Below are positions 51,346 to 63,400 of a DNA stretch of 64,000 nt, one piece after another. Origin of the DNA: Filimonas effusa (lineage in GTDB: Bacteria; Bacteroidota; Bacteroidia; Chitinophagales; Chitinophagaceae); NCBI RefSeq assembly GCF_004118675.1, contig NZ_SDHZ01000004.1:186001-250000 (forward strand). Direction: 5' to 3'. A model generated the notes under the pieces. The model worked only from the letters and a program-made list of their open reading frames with translations. It was not told the DNA's origin and did no database searches. Made by a program: the position numbers and the translations under genes. Each line of letters starts with the position of its first letter. The first letter of the stretch is position 1.

Positions 51346-53882
51346 CTGTTCCCCGCTCCATCCCTCCCTTCCTGCAGCAACTGCTTCATATCGCCTTCTG
51401 CCTCCGCAGCCATATCAGCCTGATCTGCCAGCGTATAAGCATGCTTCAGTATCCTGAACGATAATAAACTCAGCAAATGCAGCTGATGAGCCGCAGCAAG
51501 TGTATTGGCCGCTTTCGCCAGCGCTATACACTTATTCAGATCCTTCTTCTTCTCATAGTAACGCGCCGATAACAGGTAAAACAAGGTCTTATTCAGAATA
51601 TCAGCCTCGGGAATCTGCTGCTCTTTTAATAACAGCTCCTCCGTGCCCTTGCGGGCATGAATGCTTTCCAATCCCTTATGCATCAGCTCCGCATATTTAC
51701 CCGCATAGTCCGAAAGGGTTTTGATAAAACCATAGGCTTCCTTCTGCTCAGGCGTCAGCCCAACCTGTAAGGCTATTGCAAAGCGATGTAATTCTTTAAA
51801 CGATTCCATATACAACAAACCGTATATCGCCAGTATCATATTCAGATGTATCACACAGTCACTGGAAGCCCTGTTCTCCAATACATCATCGGTAAAGCGC
51901 TTCAGTATCTCGGGCAATTGCTCACTGCATATATCATAACGCGCATAGTCGAGCAGAATAGCCATGATATCACGCGCAAATTGCATCTGCAGCCCATCGT
52001 CTGCCTTCGATATTTTACGATATTCTCTTAAGTAAGCTTCTGCATGATAGGTCTGCAAATGCAGCATGGCATTCAGGTAAAGTAATACCAGCGAACAGTA
52101 TTTCCAGCGCGTTTCAGGAGCCAGCTCAAATAAAGTGGTCAGCAGCTTATTGTTCTTCGCCCCAATATGACGGTATAATAATCCTTGCTCAAAAAAATGC
52201 GCGATGAAGTCGCTGCCAAGTAATAATGTTTCTATGATCTTCTTCTGGTTGCTGTTATCCGAAAGGTTCACCAAAAAGTCGAAATAATGCAGCTTGCCCG
52301 CAGGCGATAAATGCCCCGAATGAAATATCTCCTGTATCGCCCTGGTATTGTTGGCATACAACGTACGCAACAGGTACCATTTGATGATATAACGGCTGAT
52401 AGGCTGCAACGAAGTCGAGCTGCGTATATGATCAACGAGCGTAGTATTGATGATATTATCATTCTTTTTAAGCAGCAGCAGGCTGGCAAAATAATACTCG
52501 ATGTATTTGTTGCTGAACCGTATATGTTTGGGATAGGGAGAACTGCCCCAGCTGGCTTTTTCCTCTACAAGCATATAGTCGTCTATAAGTTGATTATATG
52601 CAGTGGTAGTAAGTGTATCCTTAACAAAGAACCATTCGTTGTTGGCGTCTGGCGGCGCGCCTTCCACAACCGGTCCAAGTATTTTATCGAGGATCCTCGT
52701 TTTTACTGCCGAATGTGTATCAAACTGCGAATGATAGCTCACATCAGTATGAATGATACGATACATCAGCGCTTCTTCTGTTTGATTACTGGTAGCGTCC
52801 GGTGCTATGATCGAAAATAAGATCTCCAGGAAACGGGGATAGGAAAGCAGCTCCAGCAAATCACTTGAAAAACTGACCGGCATTGTATTGCCAAAACGCC
52901 CCAATGCTATTATCTTTTTTATTTCAGCAGGAGTAAAAGGCAGCGTATGATGTATGGTATTCTCGTTGGGATAAGAATTATCGATGAATACCCGGTTATG
53001 AAAGAATACAGGATTCAGATAAGTATGCGCGAGTTTAGCCCAGGAACTGGGCCGCATGGTAAGTATGATCTTGATCCAGTGATACTGGCTGTTGTAATTG
53101 ATGAACTCTATAATGTTGTTGTAAACAAGCTTCAGCTTGTCGGCCGAAAATGTCTTTTCGTCAAAACCTTCAATGATGATCACCAGCCTGGCATCAGCTT
53201 CTCTCGAAGCAACCAGCGAAGCTATCTCATCATAAAGCAAATGCAGGTACTTGCCAAGCCATTCCGTTAAAGAATGTTTGTAAAGCGCAATCGTCTGAAC
53301 CTGGTGAACATTGATGAAACAACAGATATCCTGAGGATAAACCGCTTCAGCGCCATGCCATAATTTTAACACGGTATGAGCCATGCCTACCGATTTGCCA
53401 AACCCCGTAGGGGCAATAATAGGCGCGATAGACTGGTTCGTCTGAAGAAACTTCCGGATAAACTGTGTCAGCTCTTCACGATGTATGGTCTCCGGAAAAG
53501 GTATCCCCGAACTGTTCTTGATGGTCTGAAGGGTATAACCGGAATATTTGGCACAGGTCTTCCGTAAGGCCTGCCACTTGTTTACATCATCTCCCCCCGC
53601 CTTGGAAAATTCTTTCGCATTTTCCTTGCTGAAATTTTCCCAGTTCGAATACCCGACATATTCAGAAAGTGTGTCTAATGTGTAGATCGAAAACTCAAAG
53701 CTCCGCCTCGCAAAGCCAAACAAACGTTTTAAGGTGGTCTCGCTTATCGTTTTCTTGGTACTGGCAAGCACGGCTTCAGAAAGTGATTTGCAATCGGCTG
53801 GCGTGATAGTTGCTTTTCCAAACTCAGTTAATACCTTGCCCATCAATAACTTAATGGAATCGTCTTCGAAAAATGTTCTCAT
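51339..53882 (-). CDS. STAND/NACHT-like NTPase with TPR tail
   Basis: 847 residues. N-terminal ~85 residues form a helical domain with the signature TTLKRLFGFARRSFE and TLDTLSEYVGYSNWENF, a domain seen at the N-terminus of several Bacteroidota regulators (from memory). Then a P-loop NTPase of the STAND type: Walker A APTGFGKS (157-164), Walker B RLVIIIEGFDE (232-242), a sensor-like ILTMRPSSW (273-281). The C-terminal half (about 480-847) is helical repeats ending in TPR-like units (ADILNKTLFYLLSARYYEKK). Such proteins bind a signal on the repeats and oligomerise. No effector domain was recognised. It stands alone and divergent from the giant adhesin; AACCTTTG, one mismatch from the -7 box, precedes the start. 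Confidence 0.82.
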   Translation of the reverse strand: MRTFFEDDSIKLLMGKVLTEFGKATITPADCKSLSEAVLASTKKTISETTLKRLFGFARRSFEFSIYTLDTLSEYVGYSNWENFSKENAKEFSKAGGDDVNKWQALRKTCAKYSGYTLQTIKNSSGIPFPETIHREELTQFIRKFLQTNQSIAPIIAPTGFGKSVGMAHTVLKLWHGAEAVYPQDICCFINVHQVQTIALYKHSLTEWLGKYLHLLYDEIASLVASREADARLVIIIEGFDEKTFSADKLKLVYNNIIEFINYNSQYHWIKIILTMRPSSWAKLAHTYLNPVFFHNRVFIDNSYPNENTIHHTLPFTPAEIKKIIALGRFGNTMPVSFSSDLLELLSYPRFLEILFSIIAPDATSNQTEEALMYRIIHTDVSYHSQFDTHSAVKTRILDKILGPVVEGAPPDANNEWFFVKDTLTTTAYNQLIDDYMLVEEKASWGSSPYPKHIRFSNKYIEYYFASLLLLKKNDNIINTTLVDHIRSSTSLQPISRYIIKWYLLRTLYANNTRAIQEIFHSGHLSPAGKLHYFDFLVNLSDNSNQKKIIETLLLGSDFIAHFFEQGLLYRHIGAKNNKLLTTLFELAPETRWKYCSLVLLYLNAMLHLQTYHAEAYLREYRKISKADDGLQMQFARDIMAILLDYARYDICSEQLPEILKRFTDDVLENRASSDCVIHLNMILAIYGLLYMESFKELHRFAIALQVGLTPEQKEAYGFIKTLSDYAGKYAELMHKGLESIHARKGTEELLLKEQQIPEADILNKTLFYLLSARYYEKKKDLNKCIALAKAANTLAAAHQLHLLSLLSFRILKHAYTLADQADMAAEAEGDMKQLLQEGRDGAGNRW

Positions 53883-54394
53883 GCAATTACAAAGGTTTTA
53901 AATAGGTAAACAACCCAGGGTTTTTATTCACGTAAAAAAAGCAATAAATGAACTAATTGTTTGCTTGTGAACAAAATGAACAAGTCTTGTTTTGCTGGCA
54001 ATCGTGAATGGGTTTCTCTTTGTGAATATAATGAATGTTTCTAATCTCATCGAGATATTAAATTTGTTACAGATTTGTAAAAGTTTAATTCCTTTAAGCT
54101 TTTTTAAAGCAGGTCTTCCGCCTGTTTTTATTATCTTTTTTTTAAAGGAATCCGTTGAAATCCAATACCTTAAAGCTGCTGCGTTCCTTTATTGTTTCTT
54201 TCAGGTTTCGCTCAGCTCCTGATGAGCCGCTTTTAAATTATCCACCATTATCCTCGAAATCCGCACCCGGTCCAAGTCTCCTTTTTAAGGCTTTTTTATA
54301 CGCTTTCCAATATCCCAGTGATGGCCATCCGTGAACGGCTTAAAATTTACGCGCCGTTCAGGATCGTTCAACATCGATTAAATAGCAACTGTAT
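53883..54394. other. Divergent intergenic region, AT-rich
   Basis: 512 bp between the STAND gene and the giant adhesin gene. No gene is supported (a 76-codon frame starting with TTG has hydrophobic, biased sequence). It contains a small hairpin, CAGG-loop-CCTG followed by TTTTT near 54113-54127, and otherwise low-complexity AT-rich DNA. It probably carries the promoters of both genes. Confidence 0.45.
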
Positions 54395-54427
54395 ATGATC
54401 AACATTTACACTGGGCGATTCAACTTT

Positions 54428-57400
54428 ATGAAAACTGGCTTCCCATTATCATTCATGATAATGCTCTGTTCATTCTTCATGAACAGCGAAGCTTCTGCTC
54501 AAAGAACCTACGCCAATACCGTAACCATTGGCAATGCTGCAGCCGACCATGTTACCAACGCCGGTAATGCTACCAACAGCTCAGAAACGAGCTTCGCCAC
54601 GCTTAACTCCTATGGAGGCCTTTTGCTGGGAGGTGGAGCTTACACAGGACAACTCGAACTAAGATTCCCTAACCCCGTCAGCGCAGGTGTTACCACCTAC
54701 ATCCGCATCAGCTCCGATCAGAATTTGCTGAACTCGCTGCTCGGTGGTAGCCTCGGTAACCTCCTCGGAAATGTAGTGGGTACCCTCGTACTCGGAAACC
54801 ACTACTTTAACGTTCAGGCCCGTAACGGCGCTACCAACGTCCTGGGCGGCAGTAGCACTACCCCCTTTACAAATAATAACCTTCGCCTTATCCAGGACGC
54901 AAACGGGTATTTTTACATCGCAATAACGCCCTCCGCTACTTACGACAGGGTGTTTATCGAAGACGTAACCAATGCAGTCCTGCTGGGCACCAGCAATACT
55001 ACCAATGTCTACTATGCCTTCTATAATAACTCAACCAGCGCTAACCCCTGCGTTCAGGGCTTTGCTACCTCTTTCGATGGTCAGGGCATTACCCTCGACC
55101 TTTTGCGTTTAGGTAACGCAGGTGTTACCAATGCTCAAAATGTGATCGATAACGATACCACTAATTTCTCTCAGCTGGGCCTCGGCGCACTCGCCGTGGC
55201 AGGCGCTATCAGCCAGGATATTTATTTCGAAAATCTCTCAAAGGCCGACGATGAGTTTCATATTAAACTCCAGTCTTCACCAGCCTTGCTTAATGTAGGC
55301 CTTGCCAATAATATTACTATTACTACCTATAACGGAACCACACAGGTTTCCAGTCAGCCGTTAAATACCCTGCTAAGCCTCGATTTGATCGGCTTGCTCA
55401 ATAACGGACAGCGTATTACAGCCGTAGTACGCCCGGGGCAGGAAGTGAACCGTGTCAGGGTTACTTTCAACTCTCTTTTAAATGCCAATCTTACCCAGGT
55501 CATCCGCCTCTTCGGCGCTTACCGAACCGCAGGACGGCCAACTTTCACAGGTGCCCAGTCTCAGAATTATACCATCTGTACAGGCGGCACTGTTGGCCTG
55601 GCGGCTACTACCACCTCCGGAAATGAGATCCGCTGGTATGTCGATTCTACTACTGCAACCCCGCTGGCTACAACTGCTTCAGGCGGCATCTACACAACGC
55701 CTGCATTGAACAATACTACCGTTTACTACGTGGCAGCCGCCAAAATCGGCTGTACCTACGAATCCGAAAGGGTTCCTGTAACCGTGACGGTTAGATCCAT
55801 ACCCCAGGCACCGGTTGTGCCACCGGTACAACCTATTTGTACCGGTAAAACAGCCACCTTCGCTGTGAGCAATCCTGAAGCAGGAATTACCTATAACTGG
55901 TATGCCGCCGCTACAGGAGGCTCGCCGCTCGGTTCCGGCGTCTCATTTATTACACCGGTTCTTACCGATTCCACTACTTTCTATGTAGAAGCTACCAATG
56001 GCACCTGTACCAATACAGCTGGCAGATTAGCCGTATTGGTGCCAGTTGGTCAGCTGCCTGGCGCAGTAGTGCCCAGCCCGCTTACACGTACCATCTGCGC
56101 AGGAAGCACAACAACGTTTACCGTGCAAAACCCCGCAACAGGTATTACCTATAATTGGTACGATGCGCCAACGGGTGGTAACCTCATGTTCACAGGCACT
56201 ACTTTCGTTACGCCGCAACTGGCCGCTAATACTAATTATTATGTAGAAGGACTGAACGCCACCGGCTGTACCAGCGCTTCACGTACGCAGGTAACTGTGA
56301 TCGTAAATCCTGTTCCTGCCTTACCGGTTCTGGTGAACCCCGTTGCTACTATTAACCCGGGCGGTACCGCTACTTTCACCGTCTCTAATCCGGTCGACTC
56401 CTTAACTTATAACTGGTACAATACCGCAACAGGAGGTACGCTGCAAGGTTCAGGAAGAACGTTTACCACTCCGGTGCTCAATAGCTCCGCTAACTACTAC
56501 GTAGAAGCTGTCACTCCAGGTGGTTGTGCAAGCACTGCCAGGGCGGCTGCTACAGTGAACGTTCAAACGGATGTTGTCTGCGGATATGCTACTGCACAAC
56601 AAACGCTGCTGAATGGCGCCTGCGTACTGTGTAATGTGGCCGATGCAGGTAACTCCATCGATAACGACTATACCAACTATGCAACTGTAAATACTACCAT
56701 AGGTGCAGGCGGATTTGGCCAGCTCCTCAGGTTCGGTAATACTTACCTCGCCGGCGATAGCGTAAGCCTGGTGCTCGAAGTGCCCGGCCAGATCCTGGGC
56801 GCACAGTTACTCGGAGGTATTTCTCTCGAAACCTATAGCGGTAATAACCCCAACGGCGATCTTACCACCCTTAACGCTCCATTGGTGAATGTTCACCTGC
56901 TGGGTTCAGGTAATACTGGTAAGTTCAAAGTAACATTGCCTGTAACTAGATCTTTCGACGGGGTAGGTATAACCATTACAGGTGTATCTGCACTCTCTCA
57001 GGTAAGGATCTATACCGCACAGGCATTTACGCCAATGCCTAAACTCGCGCCTTCTTCTGTACTGGTACGCGCCAGCAGCCAGCAAAGCCCTATCCTGAAT
57101 GGCGTGGCTTGTGTTGCTTGTACTGTACTCAACCCGCAGCGCGCAGTGGATGCCGATACTACTACCTTCAGCACTATCACCGCTACAGTCGGTGTATTGA
57201 GCGGTGTTGGTCAGCTGGTTCAGTTCCCTGCCAGCTTTAACGCAGGTGATAGTGTTCAGTTCGACCTCGAAGTGCCCGATCAGGTGCTAGGTGCAAATAT
57301 CCTGGGAGGCATCCAATTCGAAACTTATACCAACGGCGTAGCCAATGGTAATGCCGTTCAGGCCAGCTCTTCTTTGGTTCAGCTACAACTGCTGGGCTTG

Positions 57401-60400
57401 GGAGGTAGCAAATTCAGACTGAAATTTGCCGCCAACAATTCTTTCAACGGTGTATTGGTTAGAATAAATGGAACCGTAGCAGCGCTGAATACATTAAATG
57501 TATATGATGCAGCCGTATTCGCTTCCAGTCAGAATATCGTAAATATCTGTACCGGATCATCCGCCGTGTTAACAGTGTCTTCACCACTGGGCGGCGATAT
57601 CCGCTGGTACACGACCGCTTCAGGTGGTACACCTGTATTTACGGGCAGCACCTACACTACTGCTCCTATTACAGCAAATACTACTTATTATGTTGAATCG
57701 GGCAGGTTCGGATGTGTGAACCCTAACCGCACAGTGGTGAACGTGGTTCCAAACACTATCCCCGATAACTCTACCCTCAACGTAACCGCAGCCAGCATCT
57801 GTCAGGGCGATTCTGCCAAACTTTGGGCTACCGCTCCTGTCGGCCGTATCTTCAGATGGTATACGGTTAGCGCTGGCGGTACACCGGTATATGTAGGCGA
57901 TACATTGAATACAGGTGCCCTTACTGCTACTACTACTTATTATGTCGAATCTGTGAACAACGGTTGCGCTAGTAACGGACGTACTGCTGTAGTGGTAACC
58001 GTTAACAATGCGCCTGCCGGTATCGCGGTGATTCCTCCTTCTGCTACTATCGGTAGCGGACAAACAGCAAGCTTCACTGCAAGCTCAGGCACTGCAAATA
58101 CTACCTTCAACTGGTATACCCAGCCCACAGGTGGAACTGCTGTCTTCACAGGTCCGGCTTTCGTAACACCTGCTTTAACAGCTTCCACTACTTATTACTT
58201 ACAAGCTACTAGTGCAGGTAACTGTACGCCTGCCAGCAGAATTGCTGTCCCTGTAAATGTTATCACCGGTTCAGGTGGCCCTGTACCTTGTGACGCCGCT
58301 ACTTCACAGTCAACTGCTGTAGGTGGAATATGTATTGGTTGCTCTGTCGACTCTGCCGCGCTTGCAGTGGACGGCGATGCTGTTACTGCTTCAAGATTAC
58401 ACGTGATCGCAGGATTGACCAACGCATATGTACAGCAAACGCTGGTGTTCCCATTCACGGGTGATGCCGGTGATACAGTGGCTGTTCACGTTCAGCTGCC
58501 GGTAGGCCTGGCCGACGTTGGATTACTTTCTACTGTTCAAATAGCTTCCTATAACGGAACAACTTTCAATAACGATAGAACAGCCGCTACCAGCAACTTG
58601 ATACAACTGCAGCTACTGAACGGTTCCGAAGCTGTCCTTAAGTTCAAACCAGCCCAGGCCTTCGATAGGGTAGAGGTACGTGTGAACTCAGGATTGGCTA
58701 CGCTCTTAAGTGAACTGGCTATCCGCTACGCACAGCGTGTGAAAGCATCTCCAACAGTAACAGCTGTAAGTGCTTCCCTCTGCGCAGGATCTCCGGCTAC
58801 TTTAAATGCAACCGGTAATGCAAATACTACTTTCAGATGGTATAGCACACCAGCGGGCGGTACGGCATTGTTCACAGGTACAACCTATACAACGCCTGTA
58901 TTAACCGATACTACAGTTTATTATGCCGAAGCGGTAAGCAACACCGGTTGCGCATCCGCATTACGCACACCTTTCACAGTGAACGTGGCAGAAGCGCCTC
59001 AGGCTCCTGCTGTAAATAATCCTACTGTTGTCTGTACCGGTAATGCCGCTGCGCTTGCAGTACAGTCCCCTTCAGCCGGTATAACTTATAACTGGTATGC
59101 AACCGCAACCGGTGGTACGTTGATCGCTTCCGGAGCTACCTTTACTACCCCGGCCTTAACGCGTGATACGGTATTCTACGTCGAGGCTGCAAGCACCGCC
59201 GCAGGATGTGTCAGCAATACCCGCACCGCGGCTAACATTACAGTCAATGCAGCCTTACCGGCGCCGGCAGTTACCAACGGTAACGTAACAACCTGCGCAG
59301 GTAGCACAGCTACACTTAGCATCCAAAGCCCGCAGCCTGGTATAACCTATAACTGGTACACCACAGCTACAGGCGGAACAGTAGCAGGTACAGGTAATAG
59401 CTTTACCACACCTGCAATAACAGGCACTGCTTCTTTCTATGTAGAAGCTATGGGGGGCAGCGGAAGCTGCGTGAGCCCACGCACCCAGGTAACGGTAACT
59501 GCCGCTCAGGCACCAGATGCGCCGGTATTAACAGTACAGGCGCCAGGTGCCGTGATCAGTGCAGGTGAAACTGCTACCATCAACGCTACTTCTACAACGC
59601 CTTCGGCTACATTTAGCTGGTATCTCCAGCAAACAGGAGGAGTTGCCATAGCAACAGGCGCAAGCTTTACTACACCACCTTTAACGGTAACAACTACCTA
59701 TTATGTAGAAGCATCTCTTGCAGGTAGCAACTGTCCAAGCGCAACACGTACAGCCGTAACTATTACAGTACGTCCTAATGTCAATCTCGCTTGCGACGCA
59801 GCTACATCACAAACCAATACAACAGGCGGTATCTGCGCACTGTGTAGTGTTACCAACCCTGGCGGATCTGTTGATACCGATACTGCTACAGCTGCCAGCC
59901 TGAATATTGCTGTAGGCATCGCTAATGCCTATTCAGAACAGATCCTGCGCTTTGGAAGCAGCACTGCGCCCGGCGATACGGTGATCGTGGCGCTCGAAAG
60001 CCCCGACGCGCTCGCAGCAGCAGATATCCTCGGAGCTATCTCTATTGCTTCAATGAACGGAGCTTCGGTAAATAGTGATGAACTGTTACTCAACAACGGA
60101 CTCATCAAGATCCAGCTGCTCGGCGCAGGTAACTCGGGAAGATTCCTGGCACGCTTTGTACCCCAGGCTAATTTCGATGGGGTGCGTATACGCCTCACCA
60201 GTGGCCTTGTAAGTGCACTTAATACAGTGAATATTTACTATGCTACCCGCCAGGTAGCGCCTCCGGTGATCACAACTGCACAGCCGGTAAATATCTGTAG
60301 CGGAGCTACAGCCACATTAACCGCAACTGCTTCTCCAAACGCTACCATCCAATGGTTTAATACTGCTGTAGGTGGTACGGCCGCAGGTAACGGTACCAGC

Positions 60401-63400
60401 TTTACCACGCAGCCGCTCACTAATACAACTACCTACTATGTACAGGCCAAACGTACCTCTACAGACTGTCCTAACTTCAGTCGTACACAGGTAACGGTGA
60501 TCGTGAATCCGGCTCCGGATGCTCCCGCTGTGGCAAGCGCCAGCGTGGCCGTGTGTACCGGTGCTACAGCTGTCCTCGAAGTGGCCAACCCGCAAACAGG
60601 TCTCACCTACAGGTGGTACGATGCTTCAGGTGCAAGCGCAGGAACAGGTGTAAGCATCACTACGCCTGCCATTACAGCAGCTACTACCTACACCGTCGAA
60701 GCAGTGAACAGCTCAAACTGTGCAAGTAGCAGCCGTACTACAGTAAATGTTACAGCTAATGCTATACCTGGTAACAGAACCATTGCCAATAACGGCGCTG
60801 TCATCTGTTCAGGAAGCACTGTGCTCAATATCGAAAACCCTGAAACAGGCGTTACCTATAACTGGTATAATGCCGCAACAGGCGGAAGTATTATCAATAC
60901 AGGCGTATCTTATACTACACCGGTATTAACAGGTACTACTGTTTACTACATCGAAGCGATTAGCGCAACAGGATGTAGCAGCGGTACCAGAACAATGGCA
61001 ACAGTGAACGTAAACCCTGTATTACCGCCGCCAACAGTGGCAAGCGCTAATGTTACGTCTTGTGCAGGAACGCCCGTGACGCTTTCTGTCTCAAATCCGC
61101 AAACAGGTATCTCTTATAACTGGTATACAACAGCAACTGGCGGTACACCGGTGTTCTCAGGAGCTGATTATGCTATCGCTTCACCCGCTTCCGCTACTTA
61201 TTATGTAGAAGCGGCAAGTACCACAGGCTGTCTCAGTGCCAGCCGCACAACTGTAACTGTTACAGTGAACGCACAGCCTGCTGCTCCTGTACTGGCAAGT
61301 GCTTCAGTTGCAGTGTGCTCAGGTGCTGCAGCTACGCTCTCAGTTCAGGATCCGCAATCTGGTATCACCTACCGTTGGTACGACGCTGCCACAGCTGGTA
61401 CATTGCTCTTTACCGGCCCCGGCTTTACTACTCCTGCTTTAACCGCTACTACTACTTACTATGTAGAAGCTACGAGCGGAACAGGTTGTACCGCGGCCGC
61501 CAGAACTTCAGGCACTGTAAATGTGAATCCTATTCCTGCTATCCCTGTTATTACAGGCGGCAATACTACTGTTTGCTCAGGCAGCGTAGTAACATTTAAC
61601 GTGCAGAACCCTCAGTCAGGCATTACTTACCGCTGGTACGATGCGGCTGCAGGTGGCAACCTGGTGTTTACCGGCGCAAGCTTTACTACAACTCCGCTCA
61701 CTGCCAATACTACTTATTATGTAGAAGCGGCCGGAACTGCAGGATGTGCTGCAAGTGTAAGGGCTGTGGTAACAATAAACGTAACTGCTATACCTTCAGC
61801 GCCGGTGATTGCCGGTGCTGGAGCAGTATGTGCTAATACTGCCGTAACGCTCAGCGTCCAGAATCCGCAGGCAGGTGTTATCTATAACTGGTACGACGCT
61901 GCTACAGCAGGTAACCTGCTGTTCACAGGTACCAGCATCACTACACCTGCACTCACAGCTAATACCACTTACTATGTACAGGCAGGCAGCGGTACTTGTG
62001 CCAGCGCCGGCAGAACGCAGGTAACAGTAACGGTAAATGCCCGTCCCGATAACCCTGTGATCTCTGCAAACGGCACTACCGTATGTATCGGTCAGTCTAC
62101 TACCTTAACAGTACAAAATGCGCAAACAAACCTGGTATACACCTGGTATAGCGCTGGTAGCGGCGGTACAGCCCTGGCAACAGGTTCCGGCTTTACTACC
62201 CCTGCATTAAGCAGCAACGCTTCCTACTATGTAGAAGTAAGCAATGGCACCTGTACAAATACTACCCGTACCCGTGTCGATGTAACAGCAGTTCAGCCGC
62301 CTCCGGCTCCGGTAATTGCAGCTGGTGGTACTACCATTTGCGCAGGCAATGCTACCACGCTTACTATACAAAGCCCGCAAACAGGTTATACCTATAACTG
62401 GTACGATGCACCTGCCGGCGGTAATCTGTTATTCTCAGGTACTTCATACACTACCAATGTCTTGAATTCAAATACTACTTTCTACGTGGCCACAGCGCTG
62501 AATACAGGCTGTAGCAGCAGCTCACGCACCAGCGTAAACGTAACCGTTAATACGGCTCCGGCAGCACCAACAGTTACTGCTGCTAATGTCAGTGTTTGTT
62601 CCGGTGGCGCTGCTGCACTGCAGGTAAATAACCCTGTATCAGGAGCTACCTACCAATGGTATACAACGGCATCAGGTGGAACCGCAGTGTTCACAGGACC
62701 TAACTATACAATCAATAACGTAACCGCCAATATGGTGTACTATGTTGGAACAACCAGCAACTTAGGCTGCTCCAGCTTAACCAGGGCCTCTGTCAACGTA
62801 ACCATAACAACAGCGCCGCCTGCACCTTCTATTGCAAATGCAACACCTGATGTATGCGCTGGCAGCGCAGTTACCTTAACCGCTACTTCAACAGTTCCTG
62901 GTGCAACTTTCAACTGGTACGCTACAGCAACTGGCACCACGGTCATCGCTACAGGTGCAAGCTTTAGTGCCGGTCCTATCACTTCTGATACCAGCTTCTA
63001 TGTAGCCGTCACAAACGCAGGCAGCTGCGTAAGTGCCACACGCGCCCAGGCTACCATAGCACTGGTAAGGCCGCTGGCAGCGCCCACTGTCACGGTCGAT
63101 AACACCACACCACAGTCTGTGACCTTCAGGTGGAATGCCGTAACAGGCGCTACAGGCTACCAGGTAACGCAGGATGGTGGCAACACATTCATCGTTCCAA
63201 ACGGATCAGGAGGATTATCCCACACCATCAGCGGCTTACAACCTAACCAGTCTGTTGCTATACAGGTGCGCGCTTTGGGTGCATTAAGCTGCCAAACAAG
63301 CCCGCTCTCTGCAAGCGTTACTGGTACTGCTACCAACCCGTTGGGTAACAGCATATACGTGCCCAACATATTTACACCGAATAACGATGGCCGCAACGAC

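Noticed and set aside
51164-51361. Minus-strand 66-codon frame over the 33-bp repeat near ilvE
   Set aside because: It is made of repeat-derived residues (MRVADGYGWQ) and overlaps the terminator; no independent support.
53992-54222. 76-codon frame starting with TTG before the giant adhesin
   Set aside because: Highly hydrophobic, from AT-rich DNA; no convincing start or family.
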